From assembly GCF_045207655.1 (NCBI RefSeq), contig NZ_CP108785.1, forward strand, positions 3,038,001 to 3,102,000: a stretch of 64,000 nucleotides of DNA, read 5' to 3'. A model generated the notes under the pieces. That model saw only the letters and a program-made list of their open reading frames with translations, was not told where the DNA came from and ran no database searches. Below are positions 9,590 through 17,526 of this stretch, piece after piece. A program made the position numbers and the translations under genes. The stretch comes from Embleya sp045207655 (GTDB taxonomy: Bacteria; Actinomycetota; Actinomycetes; Streptomycetales; Streptomycetaceae). Within the stretch, counting starts at the first letter, position 1. Each line of letters starts with the position of its first letter.

Positions 9590-9630
9590 GACCCATCGAA
9601 TGGTTCATTCCAGCCACGAAATGATGGGTC
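9590..9630. promoter_or_regulatory. Inverted-repeat region upstream of the cupin gene
   Basis: GACCCATC at 9590-9597 and GATGGGTC at 9623-9630 form an inverted repeat with a 25-bp gap. GAATGGTTCATTC, itself a small palindrome, lies between them at 9598-9610. The stretch is clearly richer in A+T than its surroundings. It may hold an operator and promoter for the cupin gene; the regulator is unknown. Confidence 0.4.
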
Positions 9631-9705
9631 AATTTCATCCCTCGCGAGCGTGCGTCTCGCGCGAGCGGGCACCTCCGGCGAGCGTGAGGGCGTGCCGACG
9701 AGGCA

Positions 9706-9739
9706 AGGGGTTTCGCCGCCCCGTGACGGCGAAACCCCT
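9706..9739. terminator. Hairpin homologous to the one at 8747-8787
   Basis: AGGGGTTTCGCCG at 9706-9718 pairs with CGGCGAAACCCCT at 9727-9739, loop CCCCGTGA. It lies downstream of the FMN-reductase gene, so it can end that transcript. Stem and loop share sequence with the 8747-8787 hairpin, which suggests a dispersed palindromic element. Confidence 0.6.
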
Positions 9740-9883
9740 CCCCGCGCGCATCCGACCGCGACGATGGTCCGACGGCGCTCCCCGCGGTCGGATCCCGGCG
9801 GCCCGGATGGCGAACAACCTCGGCGGCGGACCGCGGACGCGCCTGCCGGACCCGCCCGGCAGCGCCCCCGGTCGCGCGCTCGC

Positions 9884-10450
9884 TCACTTGCCGTCGATCT
9901 TCTCCGCCAGTGCGGCGAGCAGGTCGCGGAGCAACCCGATGGTGTCCTCGTCGGTCAGGTTGCCCGCGTCGTCGAAGCGCTCGTGCGAGCGGAACGCGAT
10001 CAGCTCGGGCCGCACCACCACGTCGGTGTGCGTCCAGACGAACACCTGACGCAGCGCGAGTTGCGCGCGTACCGAGCCGAAGTTGGTGGGTGCCGCGCCC
10101 ATGATCGCGGCGGGCTTGTGCAGCAGCGGCAGACCCTCGGTCCGGGACCAGTCGGTGCTCACCCAGTCGATCGCGTTCTTCAGCACGCCGGGGATCGAGT
10201 AGTTGAACTCCGGCGTGGCGATCAGCAGACCGTCCGCCTCGGTGATCCGCCGGCGCAACTCGGCGACGGCGGCGGGGCGGTCGTTCGCGTTGTCCTGGTC
10301 CAGGTCGTAGGGCGGGATCTCGCGCAGGCCCTCGTAGATCTCGATGTCCATGCCGCCCGGCGCGAACTTCTGCGCGGCACGCAACAACCACGTGTTGTGC
10401 GACGCGGCGCGCAGACTGCCGGATATCGCCAGGATCTTGACGTCACTCAT
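9884..10450 (-). CDS. NAD(P)H-dependent FMN reductase (flavodoxin-like fold)
   Basis: 188 aa. Motifs of the NADPH-dependent FMN reductase family are plain: KILAISGSLRAASHNTWLLRAA at the N terminus (phosphate-binding loop), then LLIATPEFNYSIPGVLKNAIDWVS and KPAAIMGAAPTNFGSVRAQ. Such enzymes pass electrons from NAD(P)H to FMN, quinones or other acceptors. ATG 10450 is preceded by AAGGAG about 10 nt upstream. It is followed by the hairpin at 9706-9739 and seems to be a single-gene transcript. Confidence 0.88.
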   Translation of the reverse strand: MSDVKILAISGSLRAASHNTWLLRAAQKFAPGGMDIEIYEGLREIPPYDLDQDNANDRPAAVAELRRRITEADGLLIATPEFNYSIPGVLKNAIDWVSTDWSRTEGLPLLHKPAAIMGAAPTNFGSVRAQLALRQVFVWTHTDVVVRPELIAFRSHERFDDAGNLTDEDTIGLLRDLLAALAEKIDGK

Positions 10451-10752
10451 CGCGAGAGCGCTCCTTCGTGGGTCTTCGATGGTCGGATCGGGGCGCCGCG
10501 CGAAGGTCGGACGAGCGTCGCGCACCACCGGCGCGGTTCGGACCGCGACGGTACGACCGGCGACCGAGCCGGTCGGCGGTGCTCCCGTTCCCGGGTATGG
10601 AAGAAACGTATGTCCCGGACACCCCCGACACGGGTGGCCCGACATGCCACAGAGGGGACCGATCGCGCCGGCGCCCTCGGGATCGATGGTCGTCGTCGTG
10701 CGGTGTCGCTCACGGTCGAACGCCGGCCCGTCCGATGCCGACCGGGCTCCGC

Positions 10753-12057
10753 TCAGCGGGCCGCGGTCTGCGCCAGTTCCTCGAACTCGACGCGGATCGC
10801 CTCGGCCAGCCGATCGGCCGTCACGCCGTGGGTGCGATCGGCGGTGACGCAGACGGTGAAGGCGTCCCCGAGCCCGGTGAAGCCGAAGACCACGCCCTGC
10901 GCGCCCATCAGCGGTGGGGCCACGACCAGTTCGATCGCGGGTCGGCCGAGCAGGACCAGCGGTACGTCCGGGCCGGGGATGTTGGTGCAACTCGTGTTCG
11001 CGTAGCCCGCGGACATCGTGACCAGCCCGGCGAGCCGGCCGACCCGAAGCGGCAGCCGGGCGCTCACCTCGATCGCGGCCCGCGCGATGGCGGCCTGCCC
11101 GGTGGCCTTGGCGCGGGTGGTCGCCGCGTGCACCTGGGCCAGTCGCACGCCCGGATCCCGTTCGGCGAGCGGCAGCGGGACCCGGAAGAAGGACACCACG
11201 TTGCCGATCCGTGCCGCCTCGCCCGTCGCGCGTATGTTCACCGGTACCAGCGCTGCGACGCGTCGCGGCAGCGCGGGACCCGCCGGTGCGACCGCGCGCA
11301 GGGCTCCGGCGACCGCCGCCAGGTACACGTCGTTGACGGTCGGGCGCCCACCGTCCGGGGTCGCGCGCCGGGCGGCCCGTACCGTCTCCGGGGACACCGT
11401 CACCCAGGTCACGTGGCGACCCGCGCCGATCCGGCCGTTGAACGGCAGCCGGGAATTCCGGCGGAGCACCCCGCCGGCCGTCGCCGCGAGCCCGCGCGCG
11501 GACGCCCGGCTCGGCGGCACCCGACGCACCGCCGGGCCGGGCCCCGCCGGTCCCGCCGCGGCGTCGGTCCCCGCGCCCATCAGGCGCTCCAGCAGCCGGA
11601 TCACCGTGACTCCGTCGGCCACCGCGTGATGCATCCGCAACAGCACGGCGAACCCGTCGTGCTCGTGCCCGGACAGCAGGTACAGCCGCCATGTGGCGCG
11701 AGTGGGCGGGATGCGCTCGGCGAGCAATCGCCCGACGCGCTCGCGCAGCGCGTTCGGGCCGGGCACGACCGGCGCGGCGACCACGTACCGGTCCGGTTCG
11801 AAGTCCTCGGAGACGAACCAACGCGGTCGCCCGCGCCGGCGCCCCGGTACGACCGCGCCCGCGCGCAGACGCAGCCGCGGCACGGACCCCCAGCGGGCCC
11901 GGACCAGCTCGCGCAGGTCGCGCACGTCCGGCGCGGCGCCGCGAAAGCGCGCCAGGGCGAAGAACCAGGGGTCCCCGGAGTCCCCGAACCACTCGTGCAC
12001 GACGAACGGCAGGTCGCCCGGCGCCGGATGAGTCGTACGTGGCGGGGTTCGTGGCAC
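10753..12057 (-). CDS. Wax ester synthase/diacylglycerol acyltransferase (WS/DGAT) family
   Basis: 434 aa with the WS/DGAT catalytic motif HHAVADG at residues 143-149, where the second His is the general base. The C-terminal half has the family pattern NDVYLAAVAGALR, PVNIRATGEAARIGN and NIPGPDVPLVLLGRP. Members transfer fatty acyl groups from acyl-CoA to alcohols or diacylglycerol, giving storage lipid. The start is GTG 12057, with GGAGG eight bases upstream. It diverges from the ECF sigma gene at 12238. The preferred acceptor cannot be inferred. Confidence 0.85.
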   Translation of the reverse strand: MPRTPPRTTHPAPGDLPFVVHEWFGDSGDPWFFALARFRGAAPDVRDLRELVRARWGSVPRLRLRAGAVVPGRRRGRPRWFVSEDFEPDRYVVAAPVVPGPNALRERVGRLLAERIPPTRATWRLYLLSGHEHDGFAVLLRMHHAVADGVTVIRLLERLMGAGTDAAAGPAGPGPAVRRVPPSRASARGLAATAGGVLRRNSRLPFNGRIGAGRHVTWVTVSPETVRAARRATPDGGRPTVNDVYLAAVAGALRAVAPAGPALPRRVAALVPVNIRATGEAARIGNVVSFFRVPLPLAERDPGVRLAQVHAATTRAKATGQAAIARAAIEVSARLPLRVGRLAGLVTMSAGYANTSCTNIPGPDVPLVLLGRPAIELVVAPPLMGAQGVVFGFTGLGDAFTVCVTADRTHGVTADRLAEAIRVEFEELAQTAAR

Positions 12058-12237
12058 GTTCCGAGCCTCCGAGGTGGGTCACGGGCCGGCCGCCGGCGTC
12101 CGGCCGACCGGCGTCGAGGCGGGCCGTCGGCCCGGCGAGGAGCGGGCCGTTGCCCATTGTGACGCAGAACACGTGCATCCTCCGCGCCCCCGGCTGCGTA
12201 TGGATCAGGGACGGCGGCGGCAGGAAAGGAGGTCGGG

Positions 12238-12750
12238 ATGGGCCCACAGGGTCGCGAAGGGTTCACCGAGTTCGCCCGAACCTCGGCGCACCGCCTGTGT
12301 CAGACGGCGTATCTGCTGTGCGGTGACTGGCATCTCGCCGAGGACCTCACCCAGATCGCCTTGGAGAAGCTGTACCTGGCCTGGCGTCGGATAGAACACA
12401 CCGACCAACCGCACGCGTACGCGAAACGTGTGCTCTTGAACGCCTACCTGGATCGCAGACGCCGCCGAAGCTCGACCGAGGTTCCCGGCATCGACGCGCA
12501 GGCCCTGGAGCGCCGACCCGACGAGGCGGCCGACGCCGATCTCCCGGACGTTCGGCTCACGCTGATCGACGCACTGATGCGGCTGTCACCGCGTGATCGG
12601 GCGGTGGTGGTCCTGCGCTACTGGGAGGACCACAGCGTGGAGGCGGTCGCCGAGATGCTCGGCATGTCCGCCTCCGCGGTCAAGAGCGCGGGCCCCCGCG
12701 CACTGGCCCGACTGCGCGGCACGCTCACGGTCAATCCGCTGGTCGGTTGA
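12238..12750 (+). CDS. ECF RNA polymerase sigma factor, SigE-like family
   Basis: 170 aa. Region 2 is seen around residues 10-75 (AYLLCGDWHLAEDLTQIALEKLYLAW) and region 4 around 105-160 (LSPRDRAVVVLRYWEDHSVEAVAEMLGM, SASAVKSAGPRALARLR). It belongs to the short SigE-like group common in streptomycetes, often encoded beside a membrane protein that modulates it. AAGGAGG lies about five bases before ATG 12238. The next two genes on the same strand encode a single-pass membrane protein and a DUF3152 protein, which are candidates for the cognate partners. No target promoter was identified. Confidence 0.9.
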   Translation: MGPQGREGFTEFARTSAHRLCQTAYLLCGDWHLAEDLTQIALEKLYLAWRRIEHTDQPHAYAKRVLLNAYLDRRRRRSSTEVPGIDAQALERRPDEAADADLPDVRLTLIDALMRLSPRDRAVVVLRYWEDHSVEAVAEMLGMSASAVKSAGPRALARLRGTLTVNPLVG

Positions 12751-12829
12751 GTCGGCCGGCGGGCCCGAGGACGGCCGTCGCACACGTCCGTGGAGGACCC
12801 GTGTCCGGGACGCGCGCGGCAGCCTTCTG

Positions 12830-12960
12830 TCGAGGTCATGCACGGAAGTCAGGCACGGACGTCACGCCCACCGAGGTCACGCAACGAAGACACGCACCCG
12901 GGTCACGCACCGAGGACACACGCGAGCCACGCACCCGAGACACGTACCGCGGAACAGGTA
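12830..12960. repeat. Degenerate short tandem repeats in the sigma-factor 3' flank
   Basis: Variants of GTCACGCAC-CGAGGACAC recur with a period of about 15-17 bp through this 130-bp stretch between the sigma factor and the next gene. No open frame or hairpin explains it. It occupies most of the 288-bp gap. Confidence 0.6.
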
Positions 12961-13038
12961 TCGACGACATGCGTCTGCATCGAAGGCACCGGACGGAGCC
13001 GACCGATGAACGATGACCGATCAGCAGAGGAGGTGACC

Positions 13039-13986
13039 ATGACACCGGAAAAGGCAACACCCACTCCCGGCGCCACACGCGGCGCCACACGCGGCGCCAC
13101 ACGCGGCGCCTCGCTCGGCGCCGATCTCGAACCCGACCTCGCGGCGGGCCTCGAACCCGACCTCGAACCGGGCTTCGACCCCGATCTGGAACGTGCCTTT
13201 CGCCGGCAGCTTCACGACGAACTGGCCCACCAGGGCAACCGCTCGATGGCCGACGTGGTGGCCCGCGCGGCCTCCCGGGGCCGACGGGGCGTGCTGATGC
13301 GCACCGGCGCCGGCATCGTGGCCTCGATGGCCGCGGTGGTGGCGATCGGAGGGGCGGCCGCGGTCGCCCTGGACCGGGCCGGCCCGAAGTCCGAGCGCAC
13401 GGCCGTACCGGCGTCGCCGGCCGCGCCCCGGCCGAGCCCGTCGACCGACGGCGGGGTGGACGCCGTCCACCAGGCGATCGCGCGCGATCTCGGCGACGTA
13501 CTCACCGCCCTGGTGCCGGGCGGGACGGGATCGACGGTGCGGACCGGGTACCTCCCGGAAACCGGGGTCTCGGCCGAGATGACCATGAACGAGGGCAACG
13601 GACCGATCGGGGTGGTGTCCGTGTCGCTGCGACCCGGCACGCTGCCGGAATGCCGAACCGACGGCCCGACCCCGGCCGAGCGCACGGACGAACACGGGGT
13701 TCTGCACTCCGTCAAGTGCGTGCAACCGGAGCGCAACGGCACATGGCTGGCCTCGGAGAGCCTGCGCACCCCGGACGGCGTCTTCCGGGGCCAAGCGGTG
13801 CTGTTGCCGATCGGCCCGACCGTGCTGCGACTGCTCTGGGCCAACGGGCCGCTGGACGGAACGCGCCCGGAGACCGTGAAGGGCAGGATGCCGCTGGCCG
13901 ACGAGCAGGGTATGACGATGGCCCGGAACGCGGCCTGGGAACCGGTCGCCCGGCGGCTCCTGGACGCCGGCATGGGTACCGGGTGA
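13039..13986 (+). CDS. Single-pass membrane protein, possible partner of the ECF sigma factor
   Basis: 315 aa. The N terminus is cytoplasmic and repetitive (three GATR units, then DLEPDL-type acidic repeats). A short helical segment (DLERAFRRQLHDELAHQ) follows, then one membrane helix near residues 88-110 (GAGIVASMAAVVAIGGAAAVAL) and an extracytoplasmic domain of about 200 aa. The last contains two Cys and no recognised fold. Membrane topology and position 3' of an ECF sigma gene suggest an anti-sigma or sensor role. No zinc-binding anti-sigma motif is seen, so this is inference. GAGGAGG six bases before ATG 13039 fixes the start. Confidence 0.7.
   Translation: MTPEKATPTPGATRGATRGATRGASLGADLEPDLAAGLEPDLEPGFDPDLERAFRRQLHDELAHQGNRSMADVVARAASRGRRGVLMRTGAGIVASMAAVVAIGGAAAVALDRAGPKSERTAVPASPAAPRPSPSTDGGVDAVHQAIARDLGDVLTALVPGGTGSTVRTGYLPETGVSAEMTMNEGNGPIGVVSVSLRPGTLPECRTDGPTPAERTDEHGVLHSVKCVQPERNGTWLASESLRTPDGVFRGQAVLLPIGPTVLRLLWANGPLDGTRPETVKGRMPLADEQGMTMARNAAWEPVARRLLDAGMGTG
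13069..13104 (+). repeat. Three exact 12-bp repeats inside the membrane-protein gene
   Basis: GGCGCCACACGC occurs three times head to tail and a fourth, diverged unit follows. In frame it encodes GATR units, so copy-number change would lengthen or shorten the N terminus without a frameshift. Confidence 0.85.
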
Positions 13987-14894
13987 GCGGGCGCGGCACC
14001 GGACGTCGTGCCAAACCGCGTTCCTCCGCTCGCGCCCGGGCCCACGCCCGGACCCACTCGGGTGCGCGCCCGCGCGGCGTGCGGCGGGTGTTGTTCGGGG
14101 TAGGCACGGTGGCCGCCGTATTGTTCCTGCTCGTCGCGCTGCCCGGGTTCTCCGGTGGTGATGGTGCGTCGACCGTCGACGTCGGCGCCACCCCGGCGCC
14201 GCTACCGAGCGGTGGGCCGGCGGCGGCGGTCCCGGCGCCGGAGCAGCCGTCGGCCCAGCGGGACCTGCCGGTGCGGGCGTCCGCGTCGCCGGACCCCCTG
14301 GCCCAGGCCGGCCTGCGTTTCCCGCTGGAGTCGACGCTGCGGCTCGGCGGGAAGTTCGTCACCGTGCCGGGCAAGGACTCCGGTCCGGCCGGGGCGAAGC
14401 GGGTCGAGTATCGGGTGGAGATCGAGGAGGGCCTCGCGCTGGACGATGCGCTGTTCGTCGCGATCGTTCAGCAGACCCTCAACGATCCGCGCAGTTGGGC
14501 GCGGGACGGGCGGGTGTTCGACCGTACCGACGGCGCGGACGTGTCGTTCGTGGTGCGCCTGTCCAGTCCCGGCACCCTGCACCGGATCTGTTCGCCCATC
14601 GTCGGCGACACCAGCGTGTCCAATGTGTCGTGCAACGCGACCGGCACGCCGTGGGTGATGATCAACGGCTGGCGCTGGGCCCAGGGTTCGACCGCGTACG
14701 GCGACGACATCCTCGGCTATCGGCAGATGCTGATCAATCACGAGGTCGGGCACCGCCTGGGGCACCAGCACGACACCCGATGCGGGCCGGGCGGCCTGGC
14801 GCCGGTGATGATGCAGCAGACCAAGAGCCGCGAGGCGGACAACGGCAAGCTGTGCGTCGCGAATCCGTGGCCCTACCCCGCCGCCGCTGCCTGA
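13983..14894 (+). CDS. DUF3152 membrane-anchored putative zinc metalloprotease
   Basis: 303 aa. An N-terminal Arg-rich segment precedes one membrane helix at about residues 36-53, then a Pro/Ala linker and the DUF3152 domain from about residue 110. The domain carries HEVGHRLGHQH at residues 253-263, a metzincin-like HExxHxxxH signature, with two Cys nearby. Family members are predicted secreted zinc peptidases of unknown substrate. GTG 13983 overlaps the TGA of the preceding gene (GTGA), so the two are translationally coupled. A 21-bp hairpin terminator follows at 14917. Confidence 0.85.
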   Translation: MSGRGTGRRAKPRSSARARAHARTHSGARPRGVRRVLFGVGTVAAVLFLLVALPGFSGGDGASTVDVGATPAPLPSGGPAAAVPAPEQPSAQRDLPVRASASPDPLAQAGLRFPLESTLRLGGKFVTVPGKDSGPAGAKRVEYRVEIEEGLALDDALFVAIVQQTLNDPRSWARDGRVFDRTDGADVSFVVRLSSPGTLHRICSPIVGDTSVSNVSCNATGTPWVMINGWRWAQGSTAYGDDILGYRQMLINHEVGHRLGHQHDTRCGPGGLAPVMMQQTKSREADNGKLCVANPWPYPAAAA

Positions 14895-14916
14895 GTTCTC
14901 CGGCCGGTGTATCCAC

Positions 14917-14961
14917 CCGGCCATCGGTGGTCCCGGGCCTCCCGGGACCACCGATGGCCGG
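14917..14961. terminator. 21-bp perfect hairpin terminator
   Basis: Arms at 14917-14937 and 14941-14961 pair without mismatch around a three-base loop (CCT). It lies 23 bp after the DUF3152 stop and before the convergent XRE gene, so it should end transcription in both directions. Confidence 0.85.
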
Positions 14962-15010
14962 CCGGCGTCCGGCTCCTCGACGGCCGAGGCGCCGGCGGCG
15001 CGTCCGTTGC

Positions 15011-15121
15011 GGGGCCGTCGCGGGGGCCGTCGCGGGGGCCGTCGAGGGTGTCGGATGTGCCCGGGCGTCTGATGCGTTCGGGCGTCGGAAATGCCCGGGT
15101 GTCGGATGTGTCCGGGCGTCA
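15011..15121. repeat. Two adjacent tandem-repeat tracts
   Basis: Three 12-bp units of GGGGCCGTCGCG type run from 15011 to 15046. They are followed by four imperfect 17-bp units (GATGTGTCCGGGCGTCA and variants) from about 15053 to 15121. The second tract reaches the stop codon of the XRE gene. There are no spacers, so this is not a CRISPR array. Confidence 0.7.
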
Positions 15122-15706
15122 GATGTGTTCCGAGATCAGGACCGCCGAGGTGTCCGGTGCCAGCGCCTCGAAGATGTGCGGCGCGTCGCCGGGGTAGGCG
15201 ATGTAGTCGCCGGGCGCGAGTTCGACGGGGGCCTCGACCGGGCCGACCAGGGCGCGGCCGGTGGCGAGGACCACGTGTTCCGTGGTGCCGGGACCGTGCG
15301 GCTCGGACGTTCGCGGTTCGCCGGGCTGGGCCACCACGCGGTACACGTCGCGGCGCGCGTTGGGCGGGCTCGTGGCGAGCAGCGTGGCCGCGTAGTCGGC
15401 CTGTTCCGAGTGGGTGACCGATCCGCCGCCGGCGCGGATCACCCGGACGTTCGAGTGCGGTGGTTCCACGAGACGACTGAACGGTACGCCGAGCGCGACG
15501 GCCAGCGCCCACAACGTCTCCACGCTGGGATTGCCGACACCGGCTTCGAGCTGGGACAGCGTGGACTTGGCGATCCGGGCGCGCCTGGCCAGCTCGGTCA
15601 GTGACACCCCCGCGCGCTCGCGCTCGCGTCGCACGGACGCCGCGATCATCGCGATCGGGCCGGCGGTGGGCTCGGCGGCGGGGTCGGAGGGCAGGTTGCC
15701 GGCCAT
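15119..15706 (-). CDS. XRE-family regulator with C-terminal cupin domain
   Basis: 195 aa. A helix-turn-helix of the Cro/C1 type lies at residues 20-75 (SLTELARRARIAKSTLSQLE, VGNPSVETLWALAVALGVPFS). A cupin sensor follows (TSEPHGPGTTEHVVLATGRA, LAPGDYIAYPGDAPHIFEAL). This architecture is typical of regulators next to transporters of amino acids or related metabolites. It diverges from azlCD with 67 bp between the starts, and that gap contains a palindrome at 15730-15745. It therefore probably controls the exporter. ATG 15706 follows GGAG at seven bases. Confidence 0.9.
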   Translation of the reverse strand: MAGNLPSDPAAEPTAGPIAMIAASVRRERERAGVSLTELARRARIAKSTLSQLEAGVGNPSVETLWALAVALGVPFSRLVEPPHSNVRVIRAGGGSVTHSEQADYAATLLATSPPNARRDVYRVVAQPGEPRTSEPHGPGTTEHVVLATGRALVGPVEAPVELAPGDYIAYPGDAPHIFEALAPDTSAVLISEHI

Positions 15707-15729
15707 GTGTTCGCTCCAGACTTCACTTT

Positions 15730-15745
15730 GTTCGACTTGACGAAC
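15730..15745. promoter_or_regulatory. Candidate operator between the XRE regulator and azlC
   Basis: GTTCGACTTGACGAAC is an imperfect palindrome with GTTCG and CGAAC arms. A related half-site, ACTTCGTTCAC, follows about 10 bp on. It lies in the only intergenic space shared by the divergent genes and is the natural binding site for the XRE-cupin protein. Confidence 0.55.
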
Positions 15746-15773
15746 GCATACCACTTCGTTCACTGTACCGGAC

Positions 15774-16496
15774 ATGCGTTCGTCATACCGAACACTCGAT
15801 CGGGCCACCCTCCGCGACATCCTCCTCGTCTGCGTCGCCGACGCCGTGGTCGGCGCCTCCTTCGGGGCCATCGCCGTCGCGGGTGGGCTCGCGCCGTGGG
15901 TACCGATCTTCATGTCCGTGCTCGTCTTCGCGGGCGGCGCCCAGTTCGCCGCCGTCGGCGTCGTGCTCGCCGGTGGCAGCCCGGTGGCCGCCGTCCTGGC
16001 CGGACTGGTCCTCAACGCCCGGCTGCTGCCGTTCGGCTTCGCCGTCGCGGACGTACTCGACGACCGCCGGCGCGGGTGGACCCGACTGCCGGGCGCGCAC
16101 CTGATCACCGACGAAACGGTGGCCTTCGCGCTGCGGCACGCCGACCCGGCGCTGCGCCGCGCGGCCTTCCGGGTCTGCGGGGTCGGCCTGTTCGCCATCT
16201 GGAATCTGTCGGTCGCGGTCGGCGCACTGGCCGGTACCGGCCTCGGCGACCCCGCCGCGCTGGGTCTGGACGCGGCCTTCCCCGCCGTCCTGCTGGCGCT
16301 GGTGCTGCCCGCGCTCCGCGACCGCGACACCCGCAACGCGGCGCTTCTCGGCGCGGCCGTCGCGCTCGCCTGCACCCCGTTCCTACCCGCCGGCCTGCCG
16401 GTCCTGCTCGCGCTCCTCGGCCTGACCCCCTACCTGCGCGCCTCCCGCCCCGCCGCCCGGCCCACGTCCACCGACTCGACCCGGGAGCCGTCCTGA
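15774..16496 (+). CDS. azlC: AzlC-type branched-chain amino acid exporter, large subunit
   Basis: 240 aa with several hydrophobic helices. The family pattern VADAVVGASFGAIAVAGGLAPW, VFAGGAQFAAVGV, LNARLLPFGFAVAD and ITDETVAFAL is clear. AzlC and AzlD form a membrane complex that exports branched-chain amino acids or analogues. ATG 15774 begins at the end of the divergent control region. The gene overlaps azlD by one base. Confidence 0.88.
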   Translation: MRSSYRTLDRATLRDILLVCVADAVVGASFGAIAVAGGLAPWVPIFMSVLVFAGGAQFAAVGVVLAGGSPVAAVLAGLVLNARLLPFGFAVADVLDDRRRGWTRLPGAHLITDETVAFALRHADPALRRAAFRVCGVGLFAIWNLSVAVGALAGTGLGDPAALGLDAAFPAVLLALVLPALRDRDTRNAALLGAAVALACTPFLPAGLPVLLALLGLTPYLRASRPAARPTSTDSTREPS

Positions 16497-16804
16497 TGCC
16501 GTTGCTCGCCATCGCCCTTCTCGCCGCCGGCACCTACGCCTTCCGCCTGGTCGGCCCGCTCAGCCGAGACCGCCTGCACCTCCCCGACCACGCCCACCGC
16601 CTGCTCGCGATGGCCGCCGCCGTTCTCCTGATCGCGCTGACCACCATCGGCACCCTCACCGAGACGCGGGACTTCGCCGGCTGGTCCCGCCCGGCCGGCG
16701 TCCTGGTCGCGGGCATCCTGGCGATCCGCCGCGCGCCGTTCCCGGTGGTGGTGCTCGCGGCGATCGCCACCACCGCACTGCTGCGCCTGGCGGGCGTGTC
16801 CTGA
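16496..16804 (+). CDS. azlD: AzlD-type branched-chain amino acid exporter, small subunit
   Basis: 102 aa, three to four hydrophobic helices, with LLAAGTYAFRLVGPL at the N terminus and GVLVAGILAIRRAPFPVVVLAAIATTALLR near the end, as in AzlD. ATG 16496 shares its A with the TGA of azlC (TGATG), so expression should be coupled. An upstream ORF reading through azlC in this frame is only a shadow. Confidence 0.87.
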   Translation: MPLLAIALLAAGTYAFRLVGPLSRDRLHLPDHAHRLLAMAAAVLLIALTTIGTLTETRDFAGWSRPAGVLVAGILAIRRAPFPVVVLAAIATTALLRLAGVS

Positions 16805-16863
16805 TCCACGGAGGTCCTTCGGACGGGGCAAACGTTGCCGGGCGCGGCACTAGCATGATCCTC

Positions 16864-17526
16864 ATGCGCTATGTCATCGCGGGTGGACACGGTCGAATCG
16901 GTCTGCGTCTGGGGGCGTTGCTCGCCGAGCGGGGCGACGAGGCGGCGGGGCTCATCCGCGACCCGGCGCAACAATCCGACCTGGTCGAACGCGGCATCCG
17001 ACCCATCGTCTGCGATCTCGAGACGGCCACCGTGGCGGAGGTCGCCGGGCACCTGGCCGGCGCCGATGCCGTGGTGTTCGCGGCGGGGGCGGGGCCCGGC
17101 AGCGGGATCGCCCGCAAGGACACCGTGGATCGAGGCGCCGCGACGCTGTGTGCGGACGCGGCCGAACAGGCGGGCGTGCGGCGGTTCGTGGTCGTGTCGG
17201 CGATGGGCACGGACCGCGAACCGCCCGCCGGTACGGACGAGGTGTTCGCGGCCTACCTGCGCGCCAAGGGCGCGGCGGACGCGGACGTGCGGTCCCGCGC
17301 GAATCTGGACTGGACGATCCTGTGCCCGGGACGACTCACCGACGACCCGGGCACCGGCCTGGTCACCCTCGCCGAGCACACCGACCGCGGCGCGGTCACC
17401 CGCGACGACGTCGCCGCGGTCCTGGTGGCACTCCTGGACGAACCGGCCACGGCCGGACGCACGTTGGACCTGGTCGAGGGCCCGACCCCGATCCCGGAAA
17501 CGATCGCCGCACTCGCCCGGCGCTGA
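16864..17526 (+). CDS. NAD(P)-binding atypical short-chain dehydrogenase/reductase
   Basis: About 220 aa. The dinucleotide-binding GGHGRIG motif stands at the N terminus (YVIAGGHGRIGLRL). GADAVVFAAGAGPGSG and RFVVVSAMGTD follow, as in NmrA/YwnB-like atypical SDRs. The usual catalytic YxxxK is represented by YLRAKGAAD, which fits. ATG 16864 (MRYVIAGG) is preferred over 16855. No Shine-Dalgarno is visible, and TAGCAT at 16851-16856 could be a -10 element for a leaderless message. The substrate is unknown. Confidence 0.83.
   Translation: MRYVIAGGHGRIGLRLGALLAERGDEAAGLIRDPAQQSDLVERGIRPIVCDLETATVAEVAGHLAGADAVVFAAGAGPGSGIARKDTVDRGAATLCADAAEQAGVRRFVVVSAMGTDREPPAGTDEVFAAYLRAKGAADADVRSRANLDWTILCPGRLTDDPGTGLVTLAEHTDRGAVTRDDVAAVLVALLDEPATAGRTLDLVEGPTPIPETIAALARR

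Noticed and set aside
15053..15121. Possible CRISPR array of 17-bp repeats
   Set aside because: The units are directly adjacent, imperfect and lack spacers, and no cas gene is near.
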